The notes: generated from the letters alone by a model not told the origin. A stretch of DNA of 64,000 nt from Thermanaerothrix solaris (GCF_032334255.1 NZ_JAUHMF010000001.1:620001-684000); one strand, 5' to 3'; numbered from the stretch's first letter, positions 8,441 to 17,448 are shown. Translations and numbers: made by a program.

Positions 8441-9238
8441 ATGAGCCCCAGCTTTGCTGCGGTTGATTATCTCGAAAAGGCTGCTGCCATTCTAACCCGC
8501 ATCCGCCAAACGCAATTGGAAGTTATCGAAAAAGCCGCCAATTTATGCGCGGATACTATTGCCAATGGGGGATTGGTGCATCTTTTCGGCACCGGTCATT
8601 CCCGAATGATGGTGGAGGAAATGTTTCCCCGCCACGGTAGTTTTCCGGGTTTTCACCCTATCGTAGAACTCTCACTGACCTACCACAATCCTGTTGTGGG
8701 CGCTAATGGACAGCGGCAGGCCATGTTTTTAGAACATGTGGAAGGCTTGGGACGAGTTATTATGCGTAATTTTGTTTTTGCCCCACCCGATGTCTTCATG
8801 ATCTTTTCTAACAGTGGAGTCAATGAGGTGGTGGTGGAAGTTGGGTTGGAAGCAAAACGTCAAGGCATGCCTTTAATTGCCGTGGTATCGGTCGAGCATT
8901 GCCAAGCCGTGCGCGCGCTACATTCTTCAGGGCAAAAATTGATTGATATCGCCGATATTGTTATTGATAATTGCACCCCTGCCGGAGATGCCATGGTTTG
9001 GATCGAGGGACTAGAGGATCCAGTCGGTCCCGGTTCAACGATTGGGGGAGCAGCCGTTGTTAACGCGCTTAAGTGCGCCATCGCCGAACGCCTAACCCAA
9101 TTGGGTAAGCCGCCCCTGGTGCTAACCAGTAGTTACTTCCTGGGTGAAGAACGCTCACGCCAACGGTTCGAAGATTGTTATGATGATTATCGTGCACGCG
9201 TGCAGCGCGTATACGGGCGCTGTGGAGGTGACAAGTGA
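8441..9238 (+). CDS. SIS domain sugar isomerase-like protein
   Basis: A 265-aa protein with one SIS (sugar isomerase) domain, similar in layout to the UPF0309 group. The phosphosugar-binding segment near residue 50 reads VHLFGTGHSRMM, and a second SIS motif is IFSNSGVNEVVVEVG. A GGGGAGG ribosome site precedes the ATG. It overlaps the following SDR gene by four bases (GTGA), so the two are co-translated. SIS proteins bind or isomerise phosphosugars, including amino sugars; no specific reaction can be assigned. Confidence 0.85.
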   Translation: MSPSFAAVDYLEKAAAILTRIRQTQLEVIEKAANLCADTIANGGLVHLFGTGHSRMMVEEMFPRHGSFPGFHPIVELSLTYHNPVVGANGQRQAMFLEHVEGLGRVIMRNFVFAPPDVFMIFSNSGVNEVVVEVGLEAKRQGMPLIAVVSVEHCQAVRALHSSGQKLIDIADIVIDNCTPAGDAMVWIEGLEDPVGPGSTIGGAAVVNALKCAIAERLTQLGKPPLVLTSSYFLGEERSRQRFEDCYDDYRARVQRVYGRCGGDK

Positions 9239-10017
9239 GTAGAAATTGGCTAGAGGGAAAAATAGCCATCATCACTGGCGCCGCCAGTGGCATCGGACGA
9301 GCGACATCCTTGATTTTTGCTCAACATGGTGCTCAGGTTGTTGGCCTGGACATTAATCCCGAAGCCGAAATGCAATGGCTGCGTGATATTCAGGCTGCCG
9401 GCAGTCAGGGTATGTTCATCCCCACCGATATGACTTCCTCCCCATCGCTGGAACGTGCGCTTCAGATGATCCAGGATCACTACGACCACCTTGACATCTG
9501 GGTAAACGTAGCAGGAGGAAGTGGACGCAAGCATGGAGATGGCCCAATTGCCGAATGTACAGATGAGGGCTGGGATTTCACCCTGGATCTCAATCTTCGC
9601 AGCACGTTTCTGGGATCACGTGCCGCCATCCGCTGGATGCTTCCTCGCAAGCAGGGAGTATTGATTAACATTGCTTCTGTTCTGGGTTTGGTGGGTGGCG
9701 ATGAGGACTTTGCAACTCATGCCTATGCAGCCAGTAAAGGGGGCGTTATCGCCCTGACTCGTGCCATTGCTGCGTATTACGCACCACACCATATTCGCGC
9801 CAATGTTATCTGCCCAGGTTTAATTGCCACTCCAATGAGCCGTCGCGCTCAGGACGATCCCAGAATCCGTGAACGCCTTGCCACTCTCCAACCCCTGACA
9901 GGGGATTTTGGGCGTCCCGAAGATGTGGCACATGCCGCGCTCTTCCTTGCTTCGGATAAGGCAGCGTTTATTACCGGAGCCGTTCTGACTGTTGATGGTG
10001 GCTGGACTGTACTGTGA
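9235..10017 (+). CDS. Short-chain dehydrogenase/reductase (SDR)
   Basis: A classical SDR of 260 aa that oxidises or reduces an alcohol/carbonyl with NAD(P). It shows TGAASGIGRA for cofactor binding, NVAGG, and the catalytic YAASK (Tyr-x-x-x-Lys) preceded by INIASVLG with the active Ser. The C-terminus ITGAVLTVDGGW is typical. It begins at GTG 9235 with GGAGGTG upstream, overlapping the SIS stop. In this locus it probably acts on a sugar or polyol intermediate; the substrate is unknown. Confidence 0.92.
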   Translation: MSRNWLEGKIAIITGAASGIGRATSLIFAQHGAQVVGLDINPEAEMQWLRDIQAAGSQGMFIPTDMTSSPSLERALQMIQDHYDHLDIWVNVAGGSGRKHGDGPIAECTDEGWDFTLDLNLRSTFLGSRAAIRWMLPRKQGVLINIASVLGLVGGDEDFATHAYAASKGGVIALTRAIAAYYAPHHIRANVICPGLIATPMSRRAQDDPRIRERLATLQPLTGDFGRPEDVAHAALFLASDKAAFITGAVLTVDGGWTVL

Positions 10018-10035
10018 AGATAAGGAGAGATTGCC

Positions 10036-11331
10036 ATGGATATGGTGCGACGCTCATCCTATAAAGAGCTAGAGACAGATGTGCTTGTCATCGGTGGTGG
10101 CTCTGCTGGGGTCACTGCAGCCATCGCCGCGGCTCGGGAGGGCGTAAACACCTTGCTTGTTGAGCGCTATGGTTTTTTGGGTGGCACCAGCACTCAGGTA
10201 TTGGATACATTTTATGGTTTCTTCACCCCTGGGAGTCACCCCCGTAAAGTCATCGGCGGAATCCCGGATGAGGTCATCACCAACCTTAAGAGATACGATG
10301 CCATGCTCATTCGTCCTAATACCTACGGGGCGGGTAATGGCATCACCTATAATCCCGATATTTTGAAAATTGTTTGGGAAAGTTTAGCAATGCAAGCCGG
10401 GGTACAAATTCTTTTCCATGCCCTGGCAGTAGATGTTGAAACAGATCAAGGACGCATAACCTCTGTTTTCCTTGCCACCAAGAGCGGTTTTCTCCGTGTT
10501 CGGCCACGGGTTGTCATTGATGCTTCTGGTGATGCCGATATCGCCGCGCTGGCTGGAGTGCCCTATGAAAGCGCTGCCAATGGCCCTGTCCAAGCATTGA
10601 CAACCACATTTCGTTTACTCAATGTAGATACTCAGCGTGCCTTGCAAATTAGCAAAAATGAATTGCATGAACGCATGGCTCAAGCTATCGTTGAAGGCGG
10701 CTACAACTTACCTCGCAAGGAAGGCAGTATCCATATCACACCTTTACCGGGCACCATGGCCACAAATATGACTCGTGTGGTGAATATTGATCCCACCGAC
10801 ATCGAACAACTGAGTTGGGCAGAAATTGAAGGTCGCCGTCAGGCGCTGGAATATTTTCGTTTTCTAAAAGAACGCATCCCGGGTTATGAGAATGCGCATC
10901 TGGCTGGCTTGAGCGTGCAAATCGGTGTACGTGAGAGTCGGCGGATTTATGGTCAATATCGCCTCACGCGCGAGGACGTCCTTGCCGCGCGCAAATTCGA
11001 CGATGCCATTGCCCAATGCGGCGCACCCATCGAAGAACATCACTCAGGAGCTGACACTCGCTGGGAGTATCTTCCTGAAGGTGAAACCTATCATATTCCA
11101 TATCGCTGTTTGATCCCCCTTCATTGTGATGGTTTGTTGGTTGCCGGTCGCTGTCTCTCCGCGGATCACGATGCCCACGCCTCCGTGCGTAGTATGGGGC
11201 AGTGTATGGCTATGGGGCAGGCAGCTGGCATAGCCGCCGCCTGGGCAATTCATCATCACACTACCCCGAGTGAGGTTTCCATACCCTCACTTCAAAATCG
11301 CCTCCGCCAAATCGGCGCCATTCTAGATTAA
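10036..11331 (+). CDS. FAD-dependent oxidoreductase (FAD_oxidored family)
   Basis: A 431-aa flavoprotein. The N-terminal dinucleotide fold VLVIGGGSAGVTAAIAA is followed by ERYGFLGGTST. The C-terminal FAD motif reads LLVAGRCLSADHDAHASVRSM, and GQAAGIAAAWA closes the domain. This family occurs widely in carbohydrate-degradation loci with poorly defined substrates. AAGGAGAG precedes the ATG. It may oxidise a hydroxyl of the imported compound, or supply low-potential electrons to the corrinoid module downstream; both are speculation. Confidence 0.85.
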   Translation: MDMVRRSSYKELETDVLVIGGGSAGVTAAIAAAREGVNTLLVERYGFLGGTSTQVLDTFYGFFTPGSHPRKVIGGIPDEVITNLKRYDAMLIRPNTYGAGNGITYNPDILKIVWESLAMQAGVQILFHALAVDVETDQGRITSVFLATKSGFLRVRPRVVIDASGDADIAALAGVPYESAANGPVQALTTTFRLLNVDTQRALQISKNELHERMAQAIVEGGYNLPRKEGSIHITPLPGTMATNMTRVVNIDPTDIEQLSWAEIEGRRQALEYFRFLKERIPGYENAHLAGLSVQIGVRESRRIYGQYRLTREDVLAARKFDDAIAQCGAPIEEHHSGADTRWEYLPEGETYHIPYRCLIPLHCDGLLVAGRCLSADHDAHASVRSMGQCMAMGQAAGIAAAWAIHHHTTPSEVSIPSLQNRLRQIGAILD

Positions 11332-11346
11332 TCAGGATGCTTGACG

Positions 11347-12474
11347 ATGAACCACCGTGAACGTGTCTTAGCCGCTTTACACCATACCGAGCCCGACCGC
11401 GTGCCCATGGCATTGTGGGGCAGTGCCTACGGGGTCACTGATGGCTTGTATTTTAAACTCGTTGAATATCTCAACCTCAATCACCCTCTTCCTCCCTTCC
11501 GCCGCAGATTGGGGCATACCGTAAATTACTATGATGATCGCATCCTTGAAGCCCTAGATATAGATGTGCGTCACGTGTGGTGTGGGTTTACCGATCTTGG
11601 TGGACCGCAACAGGGTGGAGGTGCGGATGCCTGGGGGGTTACATATACCCAAAGCGGGCCCTATCTCACCGCCACTACCCACCCGCTAGCCAATGCCACT
11701 CTGGAAGTCTTGGAGGATTATCCCTGGCCACAGGTGGATCGCTTCCTCCGTCTTGAAGAACTGATAGAACGGGCACAACACCTGCGCGAACGCACGGATT
11801 ACGCAGTTGTAGGGCGTGCTCCCGACTCTTATGGGCTTTTCGAACGCTGTTGTACTCTGCGCGGAACCGAGCAGTTTCTGGTTGATCTGGTCGAAAACCC
11901 CACCTTTGCCGAGACCTTGATCTATCATGTTGCCCAAGTTTTAGAACAACTTCTCATCCGTTATCTAGAGGCCGCCGGAAAATGGCTGGACATCCTAGAA
12001 CTACCCGGAGATGACTACGCGGGAGAAACGCCTATTATCTCCCCACGCATGTTTAACCATTTCTTTGCCCCAGTCTGGAAACGTCTCATTGGTATCATCC
12101 GCGACCTGTCCCCGCATATCAAAATTCTCTTCCACTCGGACGGCAATATGGCTCCTTTTCTGGGACGGTTAGCCGACCTGGGCATAGATGCCTTCCATAG
12201 TGTTGAACCCTTATCTAACGTAGATTGGGCCGCGCTTAAGGCGCAATATGGGGAAAGGTTGACTTTTTGGGGCGGTATTGATATCAAGAAAGCCTTACAG
12301 GGTTCACCCGAACACGTGATTGAAGAGGTCAAGACGCGCTTGCATCTTTTGGCAAGAGGGGGAGGATATATCCTGGCTCCCAGTAATCATCTTCAGCCCG
12401 ATATTCCCCCTCAAAACGTAGTGACCCTTTTCAAAGCCGCACGGGAATTCGGACGCTATCCCATATTAATCTAA
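11347..12474 (+). CDS. Uroporphyrinogen decarboxylase (UroD)-family protein, probable methyltransferase-type
   Basis: A 375-aa UroD-fold (TIM barrel) protein. True UroD makes coproporphyrinogen; this one lies in a sugar locus with a corrinoid protein and a corrinoid activator, so a methyltransferase role (as in MtaA/MtbA relatives) is more likely. However, the His-x-Cys zinc motif of MtaA/MtbA appears here as His263-Ser-Asp-Gly, so thiol activation as in coenzyme M methylation is not supported. I chose ATG 11347 (AGGA 9 nt upstream) over TTG 11341. The reaction could be transfer of a methyl group from a methoxylated sugar, but this is inference. Confidence 0.75.
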   Translation: MNHRERVLAALHHTEPDRVPMALWGSAYGVTDGLYFKLVEYLNLNHPLPPFRRRLGHTVNYYDDRILEALDIDVRHVWCGFTDLGGPQQGGGADAWGVTYTQSGPYLTATTHPLANATLEVLEDYPWPQVDRFLRLEELIERAQHLRERTDYAVVGRAPDSYGLFERCCTLRGTEQFLVDLVENPTFAETLIYHVAQVLEQLLIRYLEAAGKWLDILELPGDDYAGETPIISPRMFNHFFAPVWKRLIGIIRDLSPHIKILFHSDGNMAPFLGRLADLGIDAFHSVEPLSNVDWAALKAQYGERLTFWGGIDIKKALQGSPEHVIEEVKTRLHLLARGGGYILAPSNHLQPDIPPQNVVTLFKAAREFGRYPILI

Positions 12475-12493
12475 AGAAAGGCAGGAAAGACCA

Positions 12494-13426
12494 ATGGCTT
12501 GGATCCGTACCGTACGTGGTGATGTAGATCCCCGTGATTTGGGTATCACCTATATGCACGAACACCTTTATTTTCTGCCACCGGAACCTTTTGCGACTCA
12601 AGACCCCGATTTACGCCTGGACGATCCCGGTGCTGCGATCCGCGAAGTCACTTGGTTCAAAAAAGCCGGCGGTAGCGCCATTGTTGAGATGACCACCCCT
12701 GACTTGGGACGGGACCCATTGGTTTTACGGCGGATCTCTGAAACCACCGGTGTCCACATCATCGCTACCACCGGGTACAACAAGGCCAAGTTCAGCGCTC
12801 CATGGGTGGCAGATAAATCACCCGAAACTCTAGCCGAAGGGATGATCCGCGACCTAATACGAGGCATAGATAACACCGACGTGCGCGCCGGGGTGATTAA
12901 AGCATCCAGCAGCCTAAATGAGATAACCTCAACTGAAGCCGTAGTTTTCACAGCTGCGGCTTTAGCACACCGTGCCACTGGAGCCCCTATCTCCACCCAC
13001 ACCGAAGCCGGCACCATGGCTTTAGAGCAAATTCAACACCTGACCGCAGAAGGTGTTCCTCCGCACCGTATTCTCATTGGTCACCTCGATCGCAAATTAG
13101 AGTCGGACTATCTACTCGCTATCGCCCGCACCGGGGTTTATTTAGGTTTTGACCAGATTGGTAAAGAAAAATATGCATCTGATAACCTACGCATAGATAT
13201 GATCAAGCTGTTAATTGCTAATGGTCATGCCGATCAGATCATGCTCTCAGCCGATCTGGCACGTAAGAGTTACTGGCCCAGTTTTGGCTTCGGAAAAGGG
13301 CCCGGCCTAACTTTTATCTTATGGCGGTTTGTGTCCCGTCTAATTGAGGAAGGGATTGATAAGACCATTGTCCAGCGCTTTTTGGTCGAGAACCCGGCTC
13401 GGTTCCTGGCGTGGGTGGAAAAGTAA
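12494..13426 (+). CDS. Phosphotriesterase (PHP)-family metal-dependent hydrolase
   Basis: A 310-aa amidohydrolase-superfamily protein of the phosphotriesterase homology group. The binuclear metal ligands are visible: HEH in YMHEHLYF near the N-terminus, the lysine expected to be carbamylated in AGVIKASSS, His in ISTHTEAG and IGHLD, and an Asp in LSADLARK. Many such proteins in sugar loci are lactonases that open sugar lactones, which would fit the dehydrogenases encoded just upstream. The actual substrate is unknown. Confidence 0.85.
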   Translation: MAWIRTVRGDVDPRDLGITYMHEHLYFLPPEPFATQDPDLRLDDPGAAIREVTWFKKAGGSAIVEMTTPDLGRDPLVLRRISETTGVHIIATTGYNKAKFSAPWVADKSPETLAEGMIRDLIRGIDNTDVRAGVIKASSSLNEITSTEAVVFTAAALAHRATGAPISTHTEAGTMALEQIQHLTAEGVPPHRILIGHLDRKLESDYLLAIARTGVYLGFDQIGKEKYASDNLRIDMIKLLIANGHADQIMLSADLARKSYWPSFGFGKGPGLTFILWRFVSRLIEEGIDKTIVQRFLVENPARFLAWVEK

Positions 13427-13437
13427 CCGAGGTGTTC

Positions 13438-14103
13438 ATGGACCGTCTTGTAGTCTACAACACCATTCTGTCAACTCGGTTGGTTCCTCTCTTTTATACA
13501 CCGCAGATTTCCGTAGCCATTGACGTAACGAGATGCTGTTTACAGGCCGGCGCTAAAGTGATTGAATTTACTCATCGAGGTGAACAAGCGGCGGTTGTGT
13601 TCGCTGCGCTGCGCCAGGAGTTTAACAAAGACTGTGTGCTCGGGGTTGGAAGCATTTTAGATGCGCCTACGGCTGCCTTCTACATTGCTCAAGGGGCGGA
13701 TTTTATTGTCAGCCCCATCTTTGATCCATCCCTTGCTTCCCTTTGCCATCGTCATGGTGTTGCCTATATCCCCGGCGCGGCTTCACCCACAGAAATCGTG
13801 AACGCACTTTCCTACGGAGTGGAAATTATCAAACTCTTTCCCGCTGCCGCATTGGGTGGACCAGCTCTTCTTCGCAGCCTGCGCGGTCCCATGCCCTGGG
13901 TTAAGATCCTCCCCACCGGAGGAATCCCGCTGGAAGAGAAGGCGATCCATGCCTGGCTGGAAGCCGGCGCAGTTGCTATTGGAATGGGAAGTGAATTATT
14001 GCGTCGTGAATGGATAGTAACTCAAAGGTTCGATCTCATCGAAGATGCGGTGCGGAAGGCTCTGAATTGGTTGCACGCCTTTCAATCCCAGCCCAGGACA
14101 TGA
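13438..14103 (+). CDS. KDPG/KHG-type aldolase (EDA family)
   Basis: A 221-aa class I aldolase of the 2-keto-3-deoxy-6-phosphogluconate / 4-hydroxy-2-oxoglutarate family. The Schiff-base lysine is in IIKLFPAAALGG and the downstream phosphate-binding loop is ILPTGGIPLEE. I chose ATG 13438 with GAGGTG upstream; GTG 13411 would overlap the previous gene. Together with dehydrogenase and lactonase-like genes it fits an Entner-Doudoroff-like or keto-deoxy sugar route ending in pyruvate. Its 3' end overlaps the convergent corrinoid-activator gene by 22 nt. Confidence 0.9.
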   Translation: MDRLVVYNTILSTRLVPLFYTPQISVAIDVTRCCLQAGAKVIEFTHRGEQAAVVFAALRQEFNKDCVLGVGSILDAPTAAFYIAQGADFIVSPIFDPSLASLCHRHGVAYIPGAASPTEIVNALSYGVEIIKLFPAAALGGPALLRSLRGPMPWVKILPTGGIPLEEKAIHAWLEAGAVAIGMGSELLRREWIVTQRFDLIEDAVRKALNWLHAFQSQPRT

Positions 14104-15977
14104 CGTGCCTCCTCGGATGTTGAGAATTGTAGGGCTTCAATAAAATAATCTTGAAATTCCTGGTCTTGGGGCAATGGCACATATTCCATTTGTTCAACTA
14201 GCGTAACTGCACGCTGGCGTAGAGACCGATTAAGCAATGCCATACATGCCCCTGCCCCGGCGACGTTCCCCACGGCTCGAATCCGTTGGGGATCAACAGG
14301 CGGGAGAATCCCCAATGCCAACGCATGAAGTGGACTGATCATCGTCCCAAAAATGCCCCCAAGGAATATCCTGGCAAGATCACGCTTTTCCAAACCGGCA
14401 TATTCCAACAAAAGTCTTATCCCCACACTTGAAGCCCCTTTCGCCAATTGCACCGCACGAACATCCTTCTGAGTAAAGAGAAGAGGCAAACCATTATAAG
14501 TATCAGAAGCAGACACAATTTCTAATGCCCGTTCGCCAGAATCGGCCCGGGTCACGCAAGGCACATCACTGTTTACAATCCGTCCATCGGGACGGATTAA
14601 GCCCGCCGCAAGCGCCTCGGCAACGATCTCGATAACTGCAGAACCACAAAAGCCCTTTGCCTTGACCGACCCATGCCCTTTTGAACCATTATCCTGTCCA
14701 ATCCATGTGACTTGAAAATTCCCTCGACGTGGATCATAACGCACGTGCTCAACCGCCCCGATGTCAGCCCGCATCCCATGGGTAATTTGAGCCCCTTCAA
14801 AAACCGGCCCCAATGGCACAGAGGTACAGAACAGGCGCCTCCCATGCTTCAGGATAATTTCACCGTTTGTCCCCATATCCATCAACAAGGCATTTCCTTC
14901 GATTGTCTCCAATCCGCTTCCCAAAACTGCTGCCACAGCATCAGCACCAATGTAGCCCGCCTTCAATGGAAGTACATGTAATCGCGCTGTCGGGGCTAAT
15001 TTCAAGCCGATTTCAACCGCCGGTAAGTCCAATGCTGTCCGCACCATGGGGTTAAAAGGTATCCTTCCCAGCCCAGAAGGATCTAGTCCTAACACAAGAT
15101 GATGCATCACACTGTTTCCAACCAGAACGACCTCGATAATATCCTCTGTCCGAATATTCGTTTGATGAGCTAACCTCCCAATCAATGAATTTAGCTCTTT
15201 AATTAGAATCTTCTGTAAGTGCTTACGGCGTTCTAAATCGGTCTGAGCATAGGCAATCCGTGAGATAATATCCGCTCCGTAGGTAACCTGAGGATTAAGA
15301 GCAGAGCCTGATGCCAAAATACGCCCTTCAACTAAGTCACACAGATAAACTGCTAATGTGGTTGTTCCAATATCTATCGCAACGCCATAACTATGGTCAC
15401 AAAAGCCAGGCTGAACATGAACCACTTCCTGTTCACCGAGCAGCGTAAAGGTAGCTCTGGCCCATTCCGAGCTATTGCTAAGCAATAAAGTCTCTTTGAC
15501 GTCTTGTGACCAGGCTAAGGGTTGAATTCCGGCGACGGACTCTACCGTTTCAACCACCTGGTCCAACCATCCCATAGCATTATGCATATCTCGAGCCGGA
15601 AGAACCACCTGGCACAGTCGTATAACCGGCTCGGTCTGGAATTCACTAATGAATAATGTTTTCTCCTTAATCCAGCGACGTTGCCTGCTCTCGACAGGGA
15701 TACGGATAACGGCATTCTCTCGAACCTCAACCTGACAAGCCAGACGCCAATTATGAGCGTTTTTCTTTTGCCCCAATAAAGCTATTTCCTCCGGTGTGGG
15801 GGTAGAAAGCGCTTCTGGGTCTGCTGCTTCTACGATGACAGCACATTTTCCACACCACCCCTTTCCAGCACACGGGGCAAACACATCAATGTTTGCGCTT
15901 CGCAGCCCCTCAAGTAGATTCTCCCCTGGTTTAAGAGAAATCGTTTTACCCTCAGGATAAATAACAACGTTTGGCAT
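14082..15977 (-). CDS. Corrinoid activation/regeneration protein (RACE, RamA-like, ASKHA domain)
   Basis: A 631-aa reductive activator of corrinoid methyltransferase proteins: it uses ATP to return inactive Co(II) corrinoid to Co(I). The N-terminus is a plant-type [2Fe-2S] ferredoxin domain with Cys36, Cys42, Cys45 and Cys81. A linker precedes the C-terminal ASKHA-type ATPase, recognised by GVAIDIGTTTLAVYL, VLVGNSVMHHL, LLMDMGTNGEI and IFLGGIFGTMI. The length is typical. It is transcribed towards the KDPG aldolase from a promoter region shared with the corrinoid protein gene. Confidence 0.92.
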   Translation of the reverse strand: MPNVVIYPEGKTISLKPGENLLEGLRSANIDVFAPCAGKGWCGKCAVIVEAADPEALSTPTPEEIALLGQKKNAHNWRLACQVEVRENAVIRIPVESRQRRWIKEKTLFISEFQTEPVIRLCQVVLPARDMHNAMGWLDQVVETVESVAGIQPLAWSQDVKETLLLSNSSEWARATFTLLGEQEVVHVQPGFCDHSYGVAIDIGTTTLAVYLCDLVEGRILASGSALNPQVTYGADIISRIAYAQTDLERRKHLQKILIKELNSLIGRLAHQTNIRTEDIIEVVLVGNSVMHHLVLGLDPSGLGRIPFNPMVRTALDLPAVEIGLKLAPTARLHVLPLKAGYIGADAVAAVLGSGLETIEGNALLMDMGTNGEIILKHGRRLFCTSVPLGPVFEGAQITHGMRADIGAVEHVRYDPRRGNFQVTWIGQDNGSKGHGSVKAKGFCGSAVIEIVAEALAAGLIRPDGRIVNSDVPCVTRADSGERALEIVSASDTYNGLPLLFTQKDVRAVQLAKGASSVGIRLLLEYAGLEKRDLARIFLGGIFGTMISPLHALALGILPPVDPQRIRAVGNVAGAGACMALLNRSLRQRAVTLVEQMEYVPLPQDQEFQDYFIEALQFSTSEEARHVLGWD

Positions 15978-16007
15978 AGCGGTCGAATACCCTCAACACA
16001 TTTTCAA

Positions 16008-16047
16008 TCAATTATAGTTTCTCCCAACTCCGAGTAGTTATAATTGA
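16008..16047. promoter_or_regulatory. Symmetric divergent promoter region between the RACE and corrinoid protein genes
   Basis: TCAATTATA (16008-16016) and TATAATTGA (16039-16047) are exact inverted copies. Each contains a consensus TATAAT reading towards its own gene, so they look like paired -10 boxes of divergent promoters. No good -35 is visible on either side, which suggests activator dependence. A shared regulator would tie both genes together. Confidence 0.5.
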
Positions 16048-16072
16048 ATAAGTCGCAAATTTGAGAGGAATT

Positions 16073-16729
16073 ATGCCTGATGTAACCATTGCCTCAATTT
16101 TTCAAGCCGTAGTAGATGGTAATACCCGGGGCACCCTTGAAGGAATTGAGCAAGCCCTGGAACAAGGACTGACCGCCGAAGCAATATTAAGTCAGGGTCT
16201 TATCGCTGCCATGCGTGAAGTTGGACGTTTATTTGAAGAGGGCGAATATTTCGTCCCCGAGATGTTGGTTGCCGCCCGGGCCATGCAAGCCGGTCTTAAC
16301 CGCTTGCGGCCTCTCTTGGTGGCACAAGGCATTCAGCCTCTTGGCAAAGTCGTTTTGGGCACAGTCAAAGGCGATTTGCATGATATTGGCAAAAATCTGG
16401 TCGGTATGATGCTGGAAGGGGCCGGCTTTGAGGTGATTGATCTGGGCACCGATGTCTCACCAGAAAAATTTCTAGCCGCCATTGAAGAACACCAACCTCA
16501 TTTGCTCGGTATGTCGGCTCTTTTAACCACCACCATGTCTAATATGAAACTCACCCTCGAAATTCTGGAGCGTGCACAGGTGCGCGAGAGGGTGCGTGTG
16601 ATGATTGGAGGTGCCCCGGTGACCGAGGGGTTTGCACGTCAAATCGGCGCCGATGGTTACGCCCCAGATGCCAGCCGTGCCGTCGCTTTAGCCAAACACC
16701 TACTCTCAACCTTTACTGAGCCATCCTAA
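16073..16729 (+). CDS. Corrinoid (B12-binding) methyltransferase protein, MtaC/MtbC-like
   Basis: A 218-aa methyl carrier. An N-terminal helical B12-cap domain (residues 1-90, with GRLFEEGEYFVPEML) precedes a Rossmann B12-binding domain. The lower cobalt ligand is His103 in the Asp101-x-His103-x-x-Gly106 motif (GDLHDIGKN), followed by the Ser-containing MSALLTTTM and IGGAPV. It would carry a methyl group on cobalt between a substrate-specific methyltransferase and a tetrahydrofolate-linked one. ATG 16073 follows GAGAGGA. Its activator is encoded divergently. Confidence 0.93.
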   Translation: MPDVTIASIFQAVVDGNTRGTLEGIEQALEQGLTAEAILSQGLIAAMREVGRLFEEGEYFVPEMLVAARAMQAGLNRLRPLLVAQGIQPLGKVVLGTVKGDLHDIGKNLVGMMLEGAGFEVIDLGTDVSPEKFLAAIEEHQPHLLGMSALLTTTMSNMKLTLEILERAQVRERVRVMIGGAPVTEGFARQIGADGYAPDASRAVALAKHLLSTFTEPS

Positions 16730-16743
16730 GGGGAGCGTCATCA

Positions 16744-17448
16744 GTGTCTCGAACGCTTCTACTTGTGGATGATGATGCCCTGCTCCGCCGCTCCCTGGGT
16801 TTTAACCTGGAACGTGCCGGTTATAAGGTGCATGCAGTTGCCACAGCGGAAGACGCCTTGGCTTGGCTTAAGATCAACCAACCCGATCTGGTCCTGTTGG
16901 ATATCACTTTACCCGAAATGGATGGTCTGGAAGCGCTGCGCATATTGCGTCGAGAGTGGCCATCGTTACCAGTTATTCTTTTAACCGCCCGCCGGCGCGA
17001 ACTGGATGAGATCCTGGGGCTAGAATTAGGCGCCGACGATTATGTTACCAAACCCTTCGATATTGACGTCCTTGTCGCCCATATTAAAGCCGTTCTACGC
17101 CGCACCGAGAGTCCACCTCAACCTATCTCACTAAAGCCGATTACACTCGGAGACCTCATGCTCGACCCCCAAACCCGGCAGGCCACACTACGAGGTACTC
17201 CCCTTTCGCTTTCTCCGCGTGAGTTTGATGTATTATATCTCCTGGCCAGTCACTCCCCCCAGGTTGTTTCCACGGAGGATCTATTGACTCAGGTCTGGGG
17301 ATCGGAGTTCGAGGGTCAACCACAAGTGGTCTATGTCCATATTCGATGGCTACGCGAAAAAATCGAATCCGATCCTAATCATCCCGAGCGAATATTGACC
17401 GTTCGTGGAGTCGGCTATCGTTATGTCCCGCTGGAAAATAGAACATGA
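16744..17448 (+). CDS. OmpR/PhoB-type response regulator
   Basis: A 234-aa two-component regulator. Receiver domain residues 1-115: acidic pocket VDDD near the start, phosphorylated Asp in LVLLDITLPEMDG, Thr in ILLTARR and Lys in YVTKPFD. The C-terminal winged helix (about 135-230) shows LSPREFDVLYLL and VVYVHIRWLREKIE. It starts at GTG 16744 with AAGGGGAG upstream and overlaps the kinase gene by ATGA. Phased repeats just downstream of the kinase gene are candidate binding sites. Confidence 0.95.
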   Translation: MSRTLLLVDDDALLRRSLGFNLERAGYKVHAVATAEDALAWLKINQPDLVLLDITLPEMDGLEALRILRREWPSLPVILLTARRRELDEILGLELGADDYVTKPFDIDVLVAHIKAVLRRTESPPQPISLKPITLGDLMLDPQTRQATLRGTPLSLSPREFDVLYLLASHSPQVVSTEDLLTQVWGSEFEGQPQVVYVHIRWLREKIESDPNHPERILTVRGVGYRYVPLENRT

